Of a stretch of 64,000 nucleotides of DNA, positions 6,814 through 16,268 are shown one piece after another; the stretch's first letter is position 1; every line of letters starts with the position of its first letter. The translations under genes were made by a program, and so were the position numbers. Under the pieces are notes generated by a model, which was not told the origin of the DNA, ran no database searches, and saw only the letters and a program-made list of their open reading frames with translations. The stretch is from Izhakiella australiensis. GTDB taxonomy: Bacteria > Pseudomonadota > Gammaproteobacteria > Enterobacterales > Enterobacteriaceae. The stretch spans positions 1 to 64,000 of the forward strand of contig NZ_MRUL01000016.1 of assembly GCF_002006995.1 (NCBI RefSeq). Direction: 5' to 3'.

Positions 6814-7496
6814 CCCCAGAAGAATTTTTAACTCAAGTTGAGTTGGAGCGAACTTGGAGAGAAGAGGAAATAAGATCGCTAAACAATATCATCGAGAAGT
6901 CAGATGATGTCAGTATTTATATGATGCGAAGGGCAGTTATTTGTTTGCTTTATGCTCATATCGAAGGGTTTGTTAAATTTTCTTTCAATCTTTATATTGA
7001 TGGAATTAACAAGATGGAGCTTAAGTGTAATGAGGTAAAACCTGTTTTAGCAGCGGCTGTCTATTATAAGGATTTTTTAAAAATGAATAATCCTGATATT
7101 AAGAATAGATTATTCAAGAAGACATTACCTGATGACTCACACTTACACCGTATTTTCCGTTATGAAGAATTTTTTGAGCGATTGTCTGGTGTTATGGATG
7201 GTAAGATTTTCATCGCGGATGGATACGTAAATACTGAAAGCAATGTTGGTAAAGAAATACTTCAGAAGTTATTGTATCAAGTTGGATTATCTCACACTTC
7301 TTTAGATCAAGTAATTGGACCTTTAACAAGATTAAAGAATAAAAGAAATGATATTTCACACGGTGTTGATAAAGCAAAAGTAGAATATGAAGAATACAAA
7401 GCTTACTATGATTGCTCAATAAATATCATGTCGGAATTAATCAAGGTCTTATTTTCAGCATATCAAAGAAAAGATTTTCTAATTAATAGTAATTGA
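6810..7496 (+). CDS. HEPN-like RNase, MAE_28990/MAE_18760 type
   Basis: 228 residues, start overlapping the DUF262 stop as ATGA. The N-terminal helix region MMRRAVICLLYAHIEGFVK (about residues 31-49) is the signature of the MAE_28990 HEPN family. The C-terminal RNDISH (R179 to H184) is the R-x4-H catalytic motif of HEPN ribonucleases, so the active site seems intact. HEPN RNases typically act as abortive-infection or toxin effectors. Tight coupling to DUF262 suggests the two form a complex, with the methyltransferase setting self versus non-self. Association of this HEPN family with DUF262 and methylases is known from comparative genomics; the mechanism here is inference. Confidence 0.8.
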   Translation: MTPEEFLTQVELERTWREEEIRSLNNIIEKSDDVSIYMMRRAVICLLYAHIEGFVKFSFNLYIDGINKMELKCNEVKPVLAAAVYYKDFLKMNNPDIKNRLFKKTLPDDSHLHRIFRYEEFFERLSGVMDGKIFIADGYVNTESNVGKEILQKLLYQVGLSHTSLDQVIGPLTRLKNKRNDISHGVDKAKVEYEEYKAYYDCSINIMSELIKVLFSAYQRKDFLINSN

Positions 7497-7706
7497 TCTT
7501 ATATATAATAAATCTATTTGAAGCGCTTTTAATTTTTTTATTCTCATTATGCTTGACTTATTCTATCAATCTTTTAGATTTTATTAACAGCTAATATTTG
7601 GTTGGAATATTTAGAGGGGCTTCTTAATATTATTGGATAAGTGTTTTTTTACTTCCATAAGCATTGGTTCCCTCTATTTTATTATTTAAAATTGTGAGGG
7701 GTTAAT

Positions 7707-7964
7707 ATGTGGTGGATAGAGATTTCAGATACAAAAAATAGAAAAGCTATTTATATAGAACTTCCTGAAGAGAATTGCAGAGCATTATACAGATTTATTT
7801 CTTCAACCTCTAAAAATATTCCAGTGAGTTTTGGTTATATAGGCAACAATGGAGAGCTTAATTGTATAGGTTCAACAAATATAGATTCTCAATACAGGAA
7901 GAAGCCTATGTTCGATGGGGAAAGACCAGAACTTCAAATCGAAAATTTTTATCAGGCATGTTAA
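7707..7964 (+). CDS. Hypothetical protein after the defence operon
   Basis: 85 residues with a good ribosome site (GAGGGG seven bases before the ATG). It begins MWWIEISDTKNRKAIYIEL and has no signal peptide, membrane segment or motif that I recognise. It follows the HEPN gene by 210 AT-rich bases, so it probably has its own promoter. It could be an immunity or accessory protein, but nothing in the sequence shows this. Confidence 0.5.
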   Translation: MWWIEISDTKNRKAIYIELPEENCRALYRFISSTSKNIPVSFGYIGNNGELNCIGSTNIDSQYRKKPMFDGERPELQIENFYQAC

Positions 7965-8024
7965 ATAATTAATTTTACAATCAAAGTTTTTAGCACTCCT
8001 ATCGTTAAATAAGAGTGCTTTTAT

Positions 8025-8384
8025 TCACATACTGAGTTTTCTACCGGGTCTATAGTTTTTGAGAAAATCAGATATAGATTCACAAATTTTTTCTTTATTA
8101 GCTTGAGCGGGTAGGTCAATATTTTCATCTAAATCATTTTTTTCTTGTGTGACTTCTTCTAATTCAAAGTATGCACCATCATCATTTTCTTTTGGCGATG
8201 CATTATATTCAATAATTTGAGGGAAGTTTAATTCATAGCAATTTTCGTAGGCAAGGTTTTGTTCGGCAAAATAGGAGCGCACAGAACCAGAGATAGTGTC
8301 GATAACCAAATATAGAATATTTGCATCGCTCTCACTTTGATATTGATTAACTTTAATGACAGTAAATCTTAAGTCAGTCGCCAT
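8025..8384 (-). CDS. Hypothetical acidic protein
   Basis: 119 residues from the ATG at 8384, preceded by AAAGGA; the longer TTG start at 8399 overlaps that ribosome site and is unlikely. The N-terminal 60 residues look like a mixed beta domain (FTVIKVNQYQ, LYLVIDTISGSVRSYF). The rest is acidic (ELEEVTQEKNDLDEN) with a basic C-terminal tail (NYRPGRKLSM). I do not recognise a family. It lies between the defence operon and the integrase gene and points the same way as the integrase. Confidence 0.5.
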   Translation of the reverse strand: MATDLRFTVIKVNQYQSESDANILYLVIDTISGSVRSYFAEQNLAYENCYELNFPQIIEYNASPKENDDGAYFELEEVTQEKNDLDENIDLPAQANKEKICESISDFLKNYRPGRKLSM

Positions 8385-8565
8385 TATTTTTCCTTTCAAG
8401 TTTGTTAAACAACTAAGTTAGTAATTTATAGATTATTAACTATTATTTGTGAATTGGTCAGGCGATAAATGTCTTGTTAATTTTATAAATATTTTCAATT
8501 TAGTAAAGAAAATTTTACCAATTACATGGGTTGTTTTAATTTAAGTTTATGTATTTTAAGGTCTT

Positions 8566-9780
8566 TTATTTAAGTATGGCTGATAGAACTATTGATAAGC
8601 CTTCTAATGCATGGCTTCTTTCTTCAAAATAATCATACCTGTCATAAATCCCCTCAACACCTTTGAGTTTATGGTTCAAGCATCTCTCTGCTACATGAGG
8701 AGGAACGGACAGAGAAGCGAGTAAGCTCCGGCTCGTTCTTCTCAGATCATGAACGGTAAAATATTCCATATCACCCATAACGTTTGGCGGTTGCTTCTTC
8801 TTGCCTGGCTCGATACCGAAAAGCTTCGCTATGGCCCTGTTGAGAGTGTCTTTTCCCATATGCTGATTTTTACTTGTCCGGCGATTAGGGAAGACATAAA
8901 GCGAATCCCATGCTCTTACCCTTAACTCTTCTAAAATCTCAATAGCGAGCTGGGGAAGCGGAATGACGATTGCAACACCAGACTTGCTCCTTTCCTTGGG
9001 TAAAAACCATTTTTTATCTTCTAAATTGAATTCCGACCACGGAGCTTCTGTCAGCTCACTCTTTCGAACAGCAAGAAGCAATAGTAGGGCACATGCCAGA
9101 TAATTATCACGAGAGAAGCTGTCAGAGTGTTCTCTGAACACTTTAAAAACATGAGCAATCTCTTCTAAGCTCAATGCTCTTTCTCTGCTCTTTTCAACTC
9201 CTCCAGCATCATTCACTTTGAAAGCAGTAGCTGGGTTGCTCTGAACAAGACCAAGTTTGATACCATGATTGAAGAGCTGTTTCATGTAGAGAAGGGCATC
9301 ATTTGCGATAGTAGGTCTGTCATTGGCGGTGATTTTTTGAATGATGGAACGAACATCTAAGGGTGTGACTTTGCTTAAGGCAAGGCTACCAATTGAAGGA
9401 GCAATGTCTTTACGGTAAACCCTTTCAGGTATGCCCGGATATTTTAATCTTTTAACAAGATCTTTATGCCAGTCTTCAAACAGCTCATTCACTGTAGTCA
9501 GTTCTACAGGTCTGTTTAGCTTCCTTTCTGCGATAGGATCATCTCCAGCCAGAACCTTTTTGCGAACATCTTCTGCAAGGCTACGGGCTTCTGCGAGTGA
9601 CACTATAGAAACTTTGCCTAAAGTGATTTCTCGTCTCTTTGTGTGTGCTGTGTATCTCAGCATCCAGTAAGGTTCACCTTTGGATGGGATCTTCAGGTAT
9701 AAGCCTCGCTCATCTCCAAACTTACCAACTCCGCCTGCTTTTATCAGAGATTGAACGGCTTTTGCTGTTAGTGAACCCAT
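8566..9780 (-). CDS. int: Tyrosine integrase, P4 type
   Basis: 404 residues. The N-terminus (residues 1-90) is the DUF4102 arm-binding domain (DERGLYLKIP, YTAHTKRREITLGKV). The central region (100-190) is the core-binding domain. The catalytic domain has all the expected residues: R239 in LAVRKSELT, H344 and R347 in HDLRRTSRS, H370 in LNH, and Y379 in GVEGIYDRYDY. It should be active. It reads leftward, starting 201 bases from the yicC stop codon. The 3' end of yicC is a known target for mobilisable islands of the MGIVflInd1 type, which fits this position. Confidence 0.92.
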   Translation of the reverse strand: MGSLTAKAVQSLIKAGGVGKFGDERGLYLKIPSKGEPYWMLRYTAHTKRREITLGKVSIVSLAEARSLAEDVRKKVLAGDDPIAERKLNRPVELTTVNELFEDWHKDLVKRLKYPGIPERVYRKDIAPSIGSLALSKVTPLDVRSIIQKITANDRPTIANDALLYMKQLFNHGIKLGLVQSNPATAFKVNDAGGVEKSRERALSLEEIAHVFKVFREHSDSFSRDNYLACALLLLLAVRKSELTEAPWSEFNLEDKKWFLPKERSKSGVAIVIPLPQLAIEILEELRVRAWDSLYVFPNRRTSKNQHMGKDTLNRAIAKLFGIEPGKKKQPPNVMGDMEYFTVHDLRRTSRSLLASLSVPPHVAERCLNHKLKGVEGIYDRYDYFEERSHALEGLSIVLSAILK

Positions 9781-9926
9781 ATACCTGACCTGCTAATCCT
9801 AAGTGGGGGGTATTTGGTTATAAACTGTTATTTTTGGCTAGTAAAGCAAAAACACTCCCCACTCTACCCCCCGATAAATGGTGGATATTGATGGAGATGT
9901 ATGTTTATTGGTGGAATTTAACGGCA

Positions 9927-9953
9927 ATAAAAAAGCCCATTTAACATGGGCTT
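9927..9953 (-). terminator. yicC terminator
   Basis: Stem AAGCCCAT/ATGGGCTT with loop TTAAC. Read on the minus strand it is followed by TTTTTTATT. It lies 28 bases beyond the yicC stop and so marks host sequence or the junction with the integrated element. Confidence 0.75.
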
Positions 9954-9980
9954 ACGGATATTCATGGATGGGAGTGGAAA

Positions 9981-10844
9981 TTATTCGATATTCTGGATCT
10001 GCTCGCGCATCTGCTCAATCAGTACTTTAAGCTCGATGGCGGAGGTGGTGATCTCGGCGTTAATCGATTTCGATGCCAGGGTATTAGACTCGCGGTTAAA
10101 TTCCTGCATCATAAAATCAAGGCGGCGTCCAACGGCCTCTTTTTTCTTCAGGATGTTATAGGTTTCTTTAACGTGAGCATCAAGGCGGTCCAGCTCTTCG
10201 GCAACGTCTATGCGCTGCGCCATCATCACCAGCTCTTGCTCAAGACGGTTGCTGTCAGTCTGCACTTCGGCATCCTCCAGCTTGCTTACCAGCCTTTCGC
10301 GCTGCCACTTTAATACGTCCGGCATGTGCGACCGCACTTTGCTGACTTCAGCGCTGACGCCGGCCAGCCGCTGCTCAATCAGACTTTTAAGCGCGGCGCC
10401 TTCGCTTTCGCGGGCGGTAATGAAATCATCAATCGCGCCGTCGAGCGCCCCCAGCAGCGCTGCTGCGATAGCATCCAGATCCTGCTCGCCCGCAGACATG
10501 ACGCCCGGCCAGCGCAATATATCCAGCGGATTGATTTCACCTTCATCGCTTTGCATTTTTACCCAGTTGGCCGCTTTTACCAGCTGGATCGCCAGTGGCT
10601 CATTGAGAATCAGATCCCCCTGAGACTGCAAATTGGCATCGAAACGCAGCCCGCATTCGACCTTGCCGCGCGTTAGCCGACTGCGGAGCCTTTCGCGAAT
10701 CACCGGTTCAAGACTGCGGAACTGCTCGGGAAGACGGATGTAGGTTTCCAGATAACGTTGGTTAACTGAACGTAGTTCCCAGGCGGCGCTGCCCCAGTCG
10801 CCTTTAATTTCACGCCGGGCGTAGGCGGTCATGCTGCGAATCAT
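9981..10844 (-). CDS. yicC: YicC endoribonuclease
   Basis: 287 residues, full length for the YicC family (MIRSMTAYAR start, IEQMREQIQNIE end). It has the N-terminal YicC domain and the C-terminal DUF1732 domain with the conserved EQELVMMAQRIDVAEELDRL segment. YicC is a conserved endoribonuclease implicated in small-RNA turnover. It is divergent from rph, as in E. coli. The 3' end of this gene borders the integrated element and is a likely attachment site. Confidence 0.93.
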   Translation of the reverse strand: MIRSMTAYARREIKGDWGSAAWELRSVNQRYLETYIRLPEQFRSLEPVIRERLRSRLTRGKVECGLRFDANLQSQGDLILNEPLAIQLVKAANWVKMQSDEGEINPLDILRWPGVMSAGEQDLDAIAAALLGALDGAIDDFITARESEGAALKSLIEQRLAGVSAEVSKVRSHMPDVLKWQRERLVSKLEDAEVQTDSNRLEQELVMMAQRIDVAEELDRLDAHVKETYNILKKKEAVGRRLDFMMQEFNRESNTLASKSINAEITTSAIELKVLIEQMREQIQNIE

Positions 10845-10968
10845 GTGGCTTACCCGTAAATAATGAATGTTCGCTGATTATAGCGACGTGCGGCTGGGGT
10901 TAACAGGCGCAGGCGCAATAACTGGCAAATCCCTTGCCACAATTGACGTTAAGCCGGCTTTAGCGGGA

Positions 10969-10997
10969 TAGGCATCCGGCGGTGAATTCCGTATAAT
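10969..10997 (+). promoter_or_regulatory. Sigma-70 promoter of rph-pyrE
   Basis: TAGGCA (10969-10974), 17-base spacer, then a perfect TATAAT (10992-10997), 35 bases upstream of the rph start codon. Confidence 0.6.
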
Positions 10998-11032
10998 GCG
11001 CAGCCAAATCCCAATACCGCCGGAGAGAATTT

Positions 11033-11749
11033 ATGCGTCCAGCAGGCCGTAATGCACAGCAGGTGCGTCCCGTTACCCTTACCCGTCATTACACTAAACA
11101 CGCAGAAGGCTCCGTACTGGTCGAGTTCGGTGAAACGAAAGTGCTCTGTAATGCCACCGTTGAAGAAGGCGTGCCGCGCTTTCTTAAAGGTCAGGGGCAG
11201 GGCTGGATCACAGCAGAGTACGGCATGTTGCCGCGGGCGACCCACAGCCGAAACGCACGTGAAGCGGCAAAAGGAAAGCAGGGAGGCCGTACGTTAGAAA
11301 TTCAACGTCTTATCGCCCGTTCACTGCGCGCGGCGGTGGATTTGCACAAGCTGGGTGAATACACCATTACCCTTGACTGCGACGTTATTCAGGCGGATGG
11401 CGGCACGCGCACGGCGTCTATTACCGGCGCTTGCGTTGCGCTGGCCGATGCTTTGAACGCGATGGTAGCTAAAAAGCAGCTGGCGGAAAATCCCATGAAA
11501 GGCATGGTCGCGGCGATTTCGGTTGGCATCGTTAACGGCAGCGCGGTGTGCGATCTTGAGTACGTCGAGGACTCGGCAGCCGAAACCGACATGAACGTGG
11601 TAATGATGGAAGACGGCCGGATGATAGAAGTGCAGGGAACGGCAGAGGGCGAGCCTTTCAGCCATGAGGAACTGTTGACCCTGCTCGATCTGGCGCGCGG
11701 CGGTATAACGACCCTGGTAGCAGCGCAGAAGGCTGCACTGACCGACTGA
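11033..11749 (+). CDS. rph: RNase PH
   Basis: 238 residues, the usual full length; the start [20 protein letters not shown] is canonical and follows GGAGAGA. RNase PH is a phosphorolytic 3'-5' exoribonuclease that trims tRNA precursors. Family features include the RSLRAAVD basic segment and [17 protein letters not shown] with the active-site Asp region. Unlike E. coli K-12, the gene has no frameshift. Its translation reaches within 8 bases of the pyrE attenuator, which is how pyrE is regulated. Confidence 0.97.
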   Translation: MRPAGRNAQQVRPVTLTRHYTKHAEGSVLVEFGETKVLCNATVEEGVPRFLKGQGQGWITAEYGMLPRATHSRNAREAAKGKQGGRTLEIQRLIARSLRAAVDLHKLGEYTITLDCDVIQADGGTRTASITGACVALADALNAMVAKKQLAENPMKGMVAAISVGIVNGSAVCDLEYVEDSAAETDMNVVMMEDGRMIEVQGTAEGEPFSHEELLTLLDLARGGITTLVAAQKAALTD

Positions 11750-11756
11750 TAACACA

Positions 11757-11780
11757 GGCGACCGCAGAGTCGCCTTTTTT
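11757..11780 (+). promoter_or_regulatory. pyrE attenuator (intrinsic terminator in the rph-pyrE gap)
   Basis: GGCGAC-CGCAGA-GTCGCC followed by six T. It lies 8 bases after the rph stop codon. In E. coli, UTP shortage slows RNA polymerase so that ribosomes finishing rph keep close and block the hairpin, allowing pyrE transcription. The spacing here fits the same coupling. Confidence 0.85.
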
Positions 11781-11799
11781 ATGCGATGAGGAAGTGAAT

Positions 11800-12441
11800 A
11801 TGAAGGCCTGGCAGCGACAGTTTATTGAGTTTGCCCTGAACAAACAGGTGCTGAAGTTTGGTGAGTTCACGCTAAAATCCGGGCGCATCAGCCCCTATTT
11901 TTTTAATGCGGGTCTTTTCAATACCGGCCGTGACATCGCGCTATTGGGCCGTTTTTATGCCCAGGCATTGATTGATTCGGGTATCGATTTCGATTTGCTG
12001 TTTGGCCCGGCATACAAAGGCATTCCGATTGCAACCACCACTGCCGTGGCGTTAGCCGATCATCATGACCGTGATGTCCCCTGGTGTTTTAACCGCAAGG
12101 AGGCAAAAGATCACGGCGAAGGTGGCCTGCTGGTCGGCAGTCCACTGCAGGGGAAAGTGATGCTGGTGGACGATGTGATTACCGCCGGAACCGCGATCAG
12201 GGAGTCAATGGCGATTATTCAGGAAAACAAGGCGCATTTGTCAGGCGTGCTGATTTCTTTGGATCGCCAGGAACGTGGACGGGCGGATATATCCGCGATT
12301 CAGGAAGTTGAACGTGATTATAAATGCAAAGTGATTGCTATCATCACGCTAAATGATCTGATCAATTACCTGGAAGAGAAAGCCGAACTGGCCGATCACC
12401 TGGCGAAAGTCAGGGCTTATCAGAAAGCCTACGGTATTTAA
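11800..12441 (+). CDS. pyrE: Orotate phosphoribosyltransferase
   Basis: 213 residues from the ATG at 11800 ([13 protein letters not shown]), preceded by GAGGAAG; the in-frame GTG two codons earlier is less likely. It converts orotate and PRPP to OMP in pyrimidine synthesis. The PRPP-binding motif [13 protein letters not shown] is intact (about residues 120-132). Other conserved segments are [11 protein letters not shown] and [17 protein letters not shown]. It forms a unit with rph. Confidence 0.97.
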   Translation: MKAWQRQFIEFALNKQVLKFGEFTLKSGRISPYFFNAGLFNTGRDIALLGRFYAQALIDSGIDFDLLFGPAYKGIPIATTTAVALADHHDRDVPWCFNRKEAKDHGEGGLLVGSPLQGKVMLVDDVITAGTAIRESMAIIQENKAHLSGVLISLDRQERGRADISAIQEVERDYKCKVIAIITLNDLINYLEEKAELADHLAKVRAYQKAYGI

Positions 12442-12459
12442 GAAACCGCTAAATAAATA

Positions 12460-12482
12460 AGGAGCATATGTGTGATGCTCCT
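12460..12482 (+). terminator. Probable pyrE terminator
   Basis: AGGAGCAT (12460-12467), 7-base loop, ATGCTCCT (12475-12482), then GTGATTTTTATA. The T-run is short and interrupted. Confidence 0.55.
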
Positions 12483-12847
12483 GTGATTTTTATAATGTTA
12501 AGTTGTTAATAGTATCAATCTGGCTGTGGTTATTTCTCCGGGCTATATTCCCTCTTGCTCATGGATAGGCATCATCTTAGCGGTCGTTTTTGGCGTAAAA
12601 GGTAAAAATGTGAAGCAGACCGAATAATAAAAATGCCATACGAGCGGTGTCCTCCAATCTTATCTATATTCATACCGACTGCTGACCTTGTTATGCGGCT
12701 GTGCTTTTGGCTGAAATGATATTTAAGTTGCAAAGAAAAAAATTTTAAGGACATAAAGCGTCAGGACCCCGTCTTTATCAAACAATTTTATTGCTAAATA
12801 GCTTTAATCTGGTTTGTCCGGCGCTATAAAATATCAGAGGAAAGATC
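12483..12847. other. Intergenic region before the autotransporter gene
   Basis: About 365 bases with no convincing gene on either strand. It presumably holds the autotransporter promoter; a ribosome site GAGGAAAG precedes the ATG at 12848. No clear operator or small RNA seen. Confidence 0.5.
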
Positions 12848-15364
12848 ATGGGGAAATTAGTCACTGCAACTCTTTTAGCTGCTGGTATATCAACGGCTTA
12901 TGCCGAACCTGAACCTCCGCTTCATCCATATTCAGGCGGTGCGATAAATGGGACGTTCAGTAAAAGCCTCTATGCAGTAGATCAACAGGGCGTCGAGGAA
13001 ACACTATCATCCCCCGGTGCTGAAATACTTGATACGTTCGTCTGGTTAGGTCCGGGCGCCGTGATAACTGATGGCGTACCTGGCTTTGTACGTAATTCAG
13101 CGGCAATTGGCACTGATACGATTAATCTGGGTGGGAGAAACCTTTTTTACATCCAGGGAAAAACGCAGACAAATGCTACCGCTATTAATAGCATATCAGA
13201 TCCAGTTAGCGTAGTTGAGAATTATGGTGAATACCTTTATTACTACGCCGCGGGTAGCTCCGGTGATGGCTGGATAAACACTGTGCGTGCATTACACGGG
13301 CAGGGAAGAGCGCTATGGACTGGCTTGGGTAGTAATATGGGTGCGGTAGTAAACGATAACAATAGTTTGATTATCTCTGATAATGCATCTGCTCTGACAT
13401 TGGGTGGCGATGTGACAAGCGTAACCAATAATGGTGAGATACGGGCCTCTGATTACGCTATTGAAATAACGCCCGGTGCAACTATTGGCTCAGTCACTAA
13501 TAATGGTGATCTTACCGGTAACGCCGGAATAATGAATGCAGGTCATATTACCGGCGACATAATTAATACCGGGGTAATCAATGGCGGTATCCTCAACTAT
13601 GGCGCCATTGATGGCGGCGTTACGCTGGGTAATGCCACGCTCATTCTGGCCGGTAACAATGCTTCTGTCGGCGCTGTCAGCGGCAGTAATAACTCTGCTG
13701 TGACGATAGGGCGCAGCGATGAAGCGGCGAGCTTCCGGGCGATAAATGCTGTCGACGTTGGTTCAATCAGTGTACTAAATGATAGTCGGTTACTGCTGGC
13801 TGAGAACCTGAACTGGCAGGCAGACGCGATCTCCAATAACGGAACAATTGTACTGGGAAGCGGCAGCACTCTGACGGGGTCCACTAGCAACGCTGGCACT
13901 CTCACGCTCAGTGATGCGCAGAACGTAAATGCCAGCATTGCGGGCGACGTGAATAACAGCGGCAGCCTGGTGCTCAATCCGACGCCGCAAAGCGCCGGAA
14001 ATACGCTGACAATTAACGGCAACTATACCGGCGCGCCAGGCAGTAAAATTTCGCTTGGCAGCGTACTGGGTGGCGATGCCTCATTGACAGATAAGCTGAT
14101 CATAAATGGCAATACCACTGGCAGCAGTGCCTTGTCAGTTGCTAATGAGGGTGGATCTGGCTCCTCTACGCTGGAAGGTATACAACTGGTACAGGTAAAC
14201 GGTATCTCCGATGCTAATTTTACTCTGGACGGGCGCGTGGTGGCGGGGGCTTATGATTACACACTGGAAAAAGGCGATGCTTCTGGCTCTGAGGCTAACG
14301 GTTGGTACCTGAGCAGTTATACGCAATCCACCTCCCCTGGCTCATCAACGTTTCCCGGCGCGCAGGTTAACCCGCAGCGCAGAGTTCGTCCGGAAGCAGC
14401 CAGCTATGCCGATAACCTGCGCGCGGCAAGTACTCTGTTCAACACCAGCCTGTACGATCGCGTCGGTGAAACGCAGTATGTTGACCCGCTTACCGGTGCA
14501 ATGCGTACCACCTCAATGTGGATGCGCAACGTCGGTGGTCATAACCAGGCGTCCATGTCGGACGGACAGAACAAAACCACCTCTAACCGCTACGTGCTGC
14601 AGATCGGCGGCGATATCATCCAGTGGCGAGATGCAAAGGCGGGTAAGTTCAGCCTCGGTATTATGGGCGGCTACGCTAATCAGAGAAGCCGCTCCCGTAA
14701 CCACCTGAGCGGCAATGACTCCAGAGGCGCCGTTGATGGCTATAGTACCGGTCTGTACGGTACCTGGTTGCAGAATGCTGATGATAAGTCAGGTCTTTAT
14801 ATCGACAGCTGGCTGCTTTACAGCTGGTTTGATAATGAGGTCAAAGGGCAGGGATTGGCGCCGGAGACATACAAAAGCCATGGTTTAACGGCGTCTCTGG
14901 AAAGCGGCTATAACTACCGCGCCAGCAGTTGGATGAGCAGTAAGGGCATGGAAAATAGCATCTGGCTGCAACCCCATGCCCAGGTTATCTGGATGGGTGT
15001 GAAAGCGGACGATTACACTGAAAGCAATGGCGCCCGGATTGAAAGTGAGGGTGACAATAACGTTCAGACCCGACTGGGCATGCGTGCCTTCCTTAACGGT
15101 AAGAGCGCGCTGGACAAAAATAGCGTGCGTGAATTCCAGCCGTTTGTTGAGGCTAACTGGATTTATAACAGTAAACAGTATGGTGCCAGTATGAATGGCG
15201 ATAAAGATCATATGCAGGGGGCTCGTAATATCGGCGAGCTGAAAGGCGGGGTGGAGGGCAAGCTGAGCAGTCGTCTGAGCATGTGGCTGGACCTGGCGCA
15301 TCAGATAGGTGGCGAGGGTTACAGTGACACTCAGGGGACCTTGGGCGTGCGCTATCAGTTCTGA
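12848..15364 (+). CDS. Type V autotransporter (AIDA-type) surface protein
   Basis: 838 residues. Residues 1-19 are a plain signal peptide ending AYA; it lacks the long ESPR extension of many large autotransporters. Residues about 20-510 form a passenger with short repeated strands (VTNNGEIRAS, VTNNGDLTGN, INNGG-like turns) typical of a right-handed beta helix. A linker leads to a roughly 280-residue beta barrel starting near residue 555 and ending in the outer-membrane signature LGVRYQF. The passenger function (adhesion, aggregation or other) cannot be told. It sits between pyrE and slmA, which are neighbours in E. coli, so it is an insertion relative to that genome. Confidence 0.9.
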   Translation: MGKLVTATLLAAGISTAYAEPEPPLHPYSGGAINGTFSKSLYAVDQQGVEETLSSPGAEILDTFVWLGPGAVITDGVPGFVRNSAAIGTDTINLGGRNLFYIQGKTQTNATAINSISDPVSVVENYGEYLYYYAAGSSGDGWINTVRALHGQGRALWTGLGSNMGAVVNDNNSLIISDNASALTLGGDVTSVTNNGEIRASDYAIEITPGATIGSVTNNGDLTGNAGIMNAGHITGDIINTGVINGGILNYGAIDGGVTLGNATLILAGNNASVGAVSGSNNSAVTIGRSDEAASFRAINAVDVGSISVLNDSRLLLAENLNWQADAISNNGTIVLGSGSTLTGSTSNAGTLTLSDAQNVNASIAGDVNNSGSLVLNPTPQSAGNTLTINGNYTGAPGSKISLGSVLGGDASLTDKLIINGNTTGSSALSVANEGGSGSSTLEGIQLVQVNGISDANFTLDGRVVAGAYDYTLEKGDASGSEANGWYLSSYTQSTSPGSSTFPGAQVNPQRRVRPEAASYADNLRAASTLFNTSLYDRVGETQYVDPLTGAMRTTSMWMRNVGGHNQASMSDGQNKTTSNRYVLQIGGDIIQWRDAKAGKFSLGIMGGYANQRSRSRNHLSGNDSRGAVDGYSTGLYGTWLQNADDKSGLYIDSWLLYSWFDNEVKGQGLAPETYKSHGLTASLESGYNYRASSWMSSKGMENSIWLQPHAQVIWMGVKADDYTESNGARIESEGDNNVQTRLGMRAFLNGKSALDKNSVREFQPFVEANWIYNSKQYGASMNGDKDHMQGARNIGELKGGVEGKLSSRLSMWLDLAHQIGGEGYSDTQGTLGVRYQF

Positions 15365-15533
15365 TAATTACCGGGAGCGCACCGCGTAAAAGCGGGTTGG
15401 CGCAGTCCCTGAAACAGCGTAAAGAGACGCGGCGTTATCACGGGCTATCGCCGCTCAGCATCAGTTGACGTAGCAAGGGGGCGCTTTTTTCTGCGCTCCC
15501 CGGCCGTGGATAGCCAGTTTGCTACCCTGTGGT

Positions 15534-16130
15534 TTACACTAGCTGGGCGGCGATGAGTGGCCAGCGCGTATCAAAATCCTGAGTGGGACGATAGCGGAAC
15601 TCTGAGCGCACATAGCGTGACAGCAGGCCTTCACAGCTGGCCAGCAGCAGGCTGGCAAGTAGCGTTTCATCGCTACTGAAACCTTCACCCTCGCGTAATT
15701 TACGCTCGCGCAGCACCTGACGCAGCTGTACTTCAATACGCTCAAACAGCTGGTTAATTCGCCCTTGCAGACGGTCCTGCTCAAACATCAGCGCATGGCC
15801 GGTCAGAATGCGCGTCAGGCCGGGATTACGCTCGCCGAAGCCCAGTATTAATTGCGTAATCAGGCGCAAACGGGGCAGCGTCTCTTTTTCATCTTGTAAA
15901 ATCAGATTGATGCGCGTAATCAGGCTGTCTTCAATAAACTCAATCAGGCTGTCGAACATTTTGGTTTTGCTGGGGAAGTGACGGTAGAGCGCCGCCTCTG
16001 AAACCCCAACGGTTGCCGCCAGCTTGGCGGTGGTTATACGCTGGCTTCCATCACTGGACTCCAGCATCTGTGCCAACGCCTGCAATATTTCATCGCGACG
16101 GTTTTTTTTGGCGCGCTTTTGTTCTGCCAT
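15534..16130 (-). CDS. slmA: Nucleoid occlusion factor SlmA
   Basis: 198 residues, same length as E. coli SlmA and closely alike through [25 protein letters not shown], the TetR-type helix-turn-helix (about residues 31-55). SlmA bound to its chromosomal sites blocks FtsZ ring assembly over the nucleoid. It lies downstream of dut as in E. coli, after a 138-base gap with a hairpin. Confidence 0.96.
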   Translation of the reverse strand: MAEQKRAKKNRRDEILQALAQMLESSDGSQRITTAKLAATVGVSEAALYRHFPSKTKMFDSLIEFIEDSLITRINLILQDEKETLPRLRLITQLILGFGERNPGLTRILTGHALMFEQDRLQGRINQLFERIEVQLRQVLRERKLREGEGFSSDETLLASLLLASCEGLLSRYVRSEFRYRPTQDFDTRWPLIAAQLV

Positions 16131-16230
16131 CTCTGCAAAGACCCCTGAAAAACACCTTCAATGGACATAAGCTCACGTTCCCCTGACGGACAAATTACCC
16201 ATCAGGAAACAGGATACGTGAAACGTATTA

Positions 16231-16249
16231 TCAGGCGCTGAGCGCCTGA
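16231..16249. terminator. Hairpin between dut and slmA
   Basis: Perfect TCAGGCGC-TGA-GCGCCTGA, with no T-run on the minus strand. It lies 20 bases after the dut stop; perhaps a weak terminator or mRNA 3'-end stabiliser. Confidence 0.45.
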
Positions 16250-16268
16250 GATACTGACGATGAGGCGG

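Noticed and set aside
5698-7496. GmrSD-type restriction enzyme
   Set aside because: No DUF1524 HNH nuclease motif is found in the DUF262 protein or its neighbour; the partner is a HEPN protein.
11033-11749. rph frameshift as in E. coli K-12
   Set aside because: The frame is intact to the normal C-terminus and stop.
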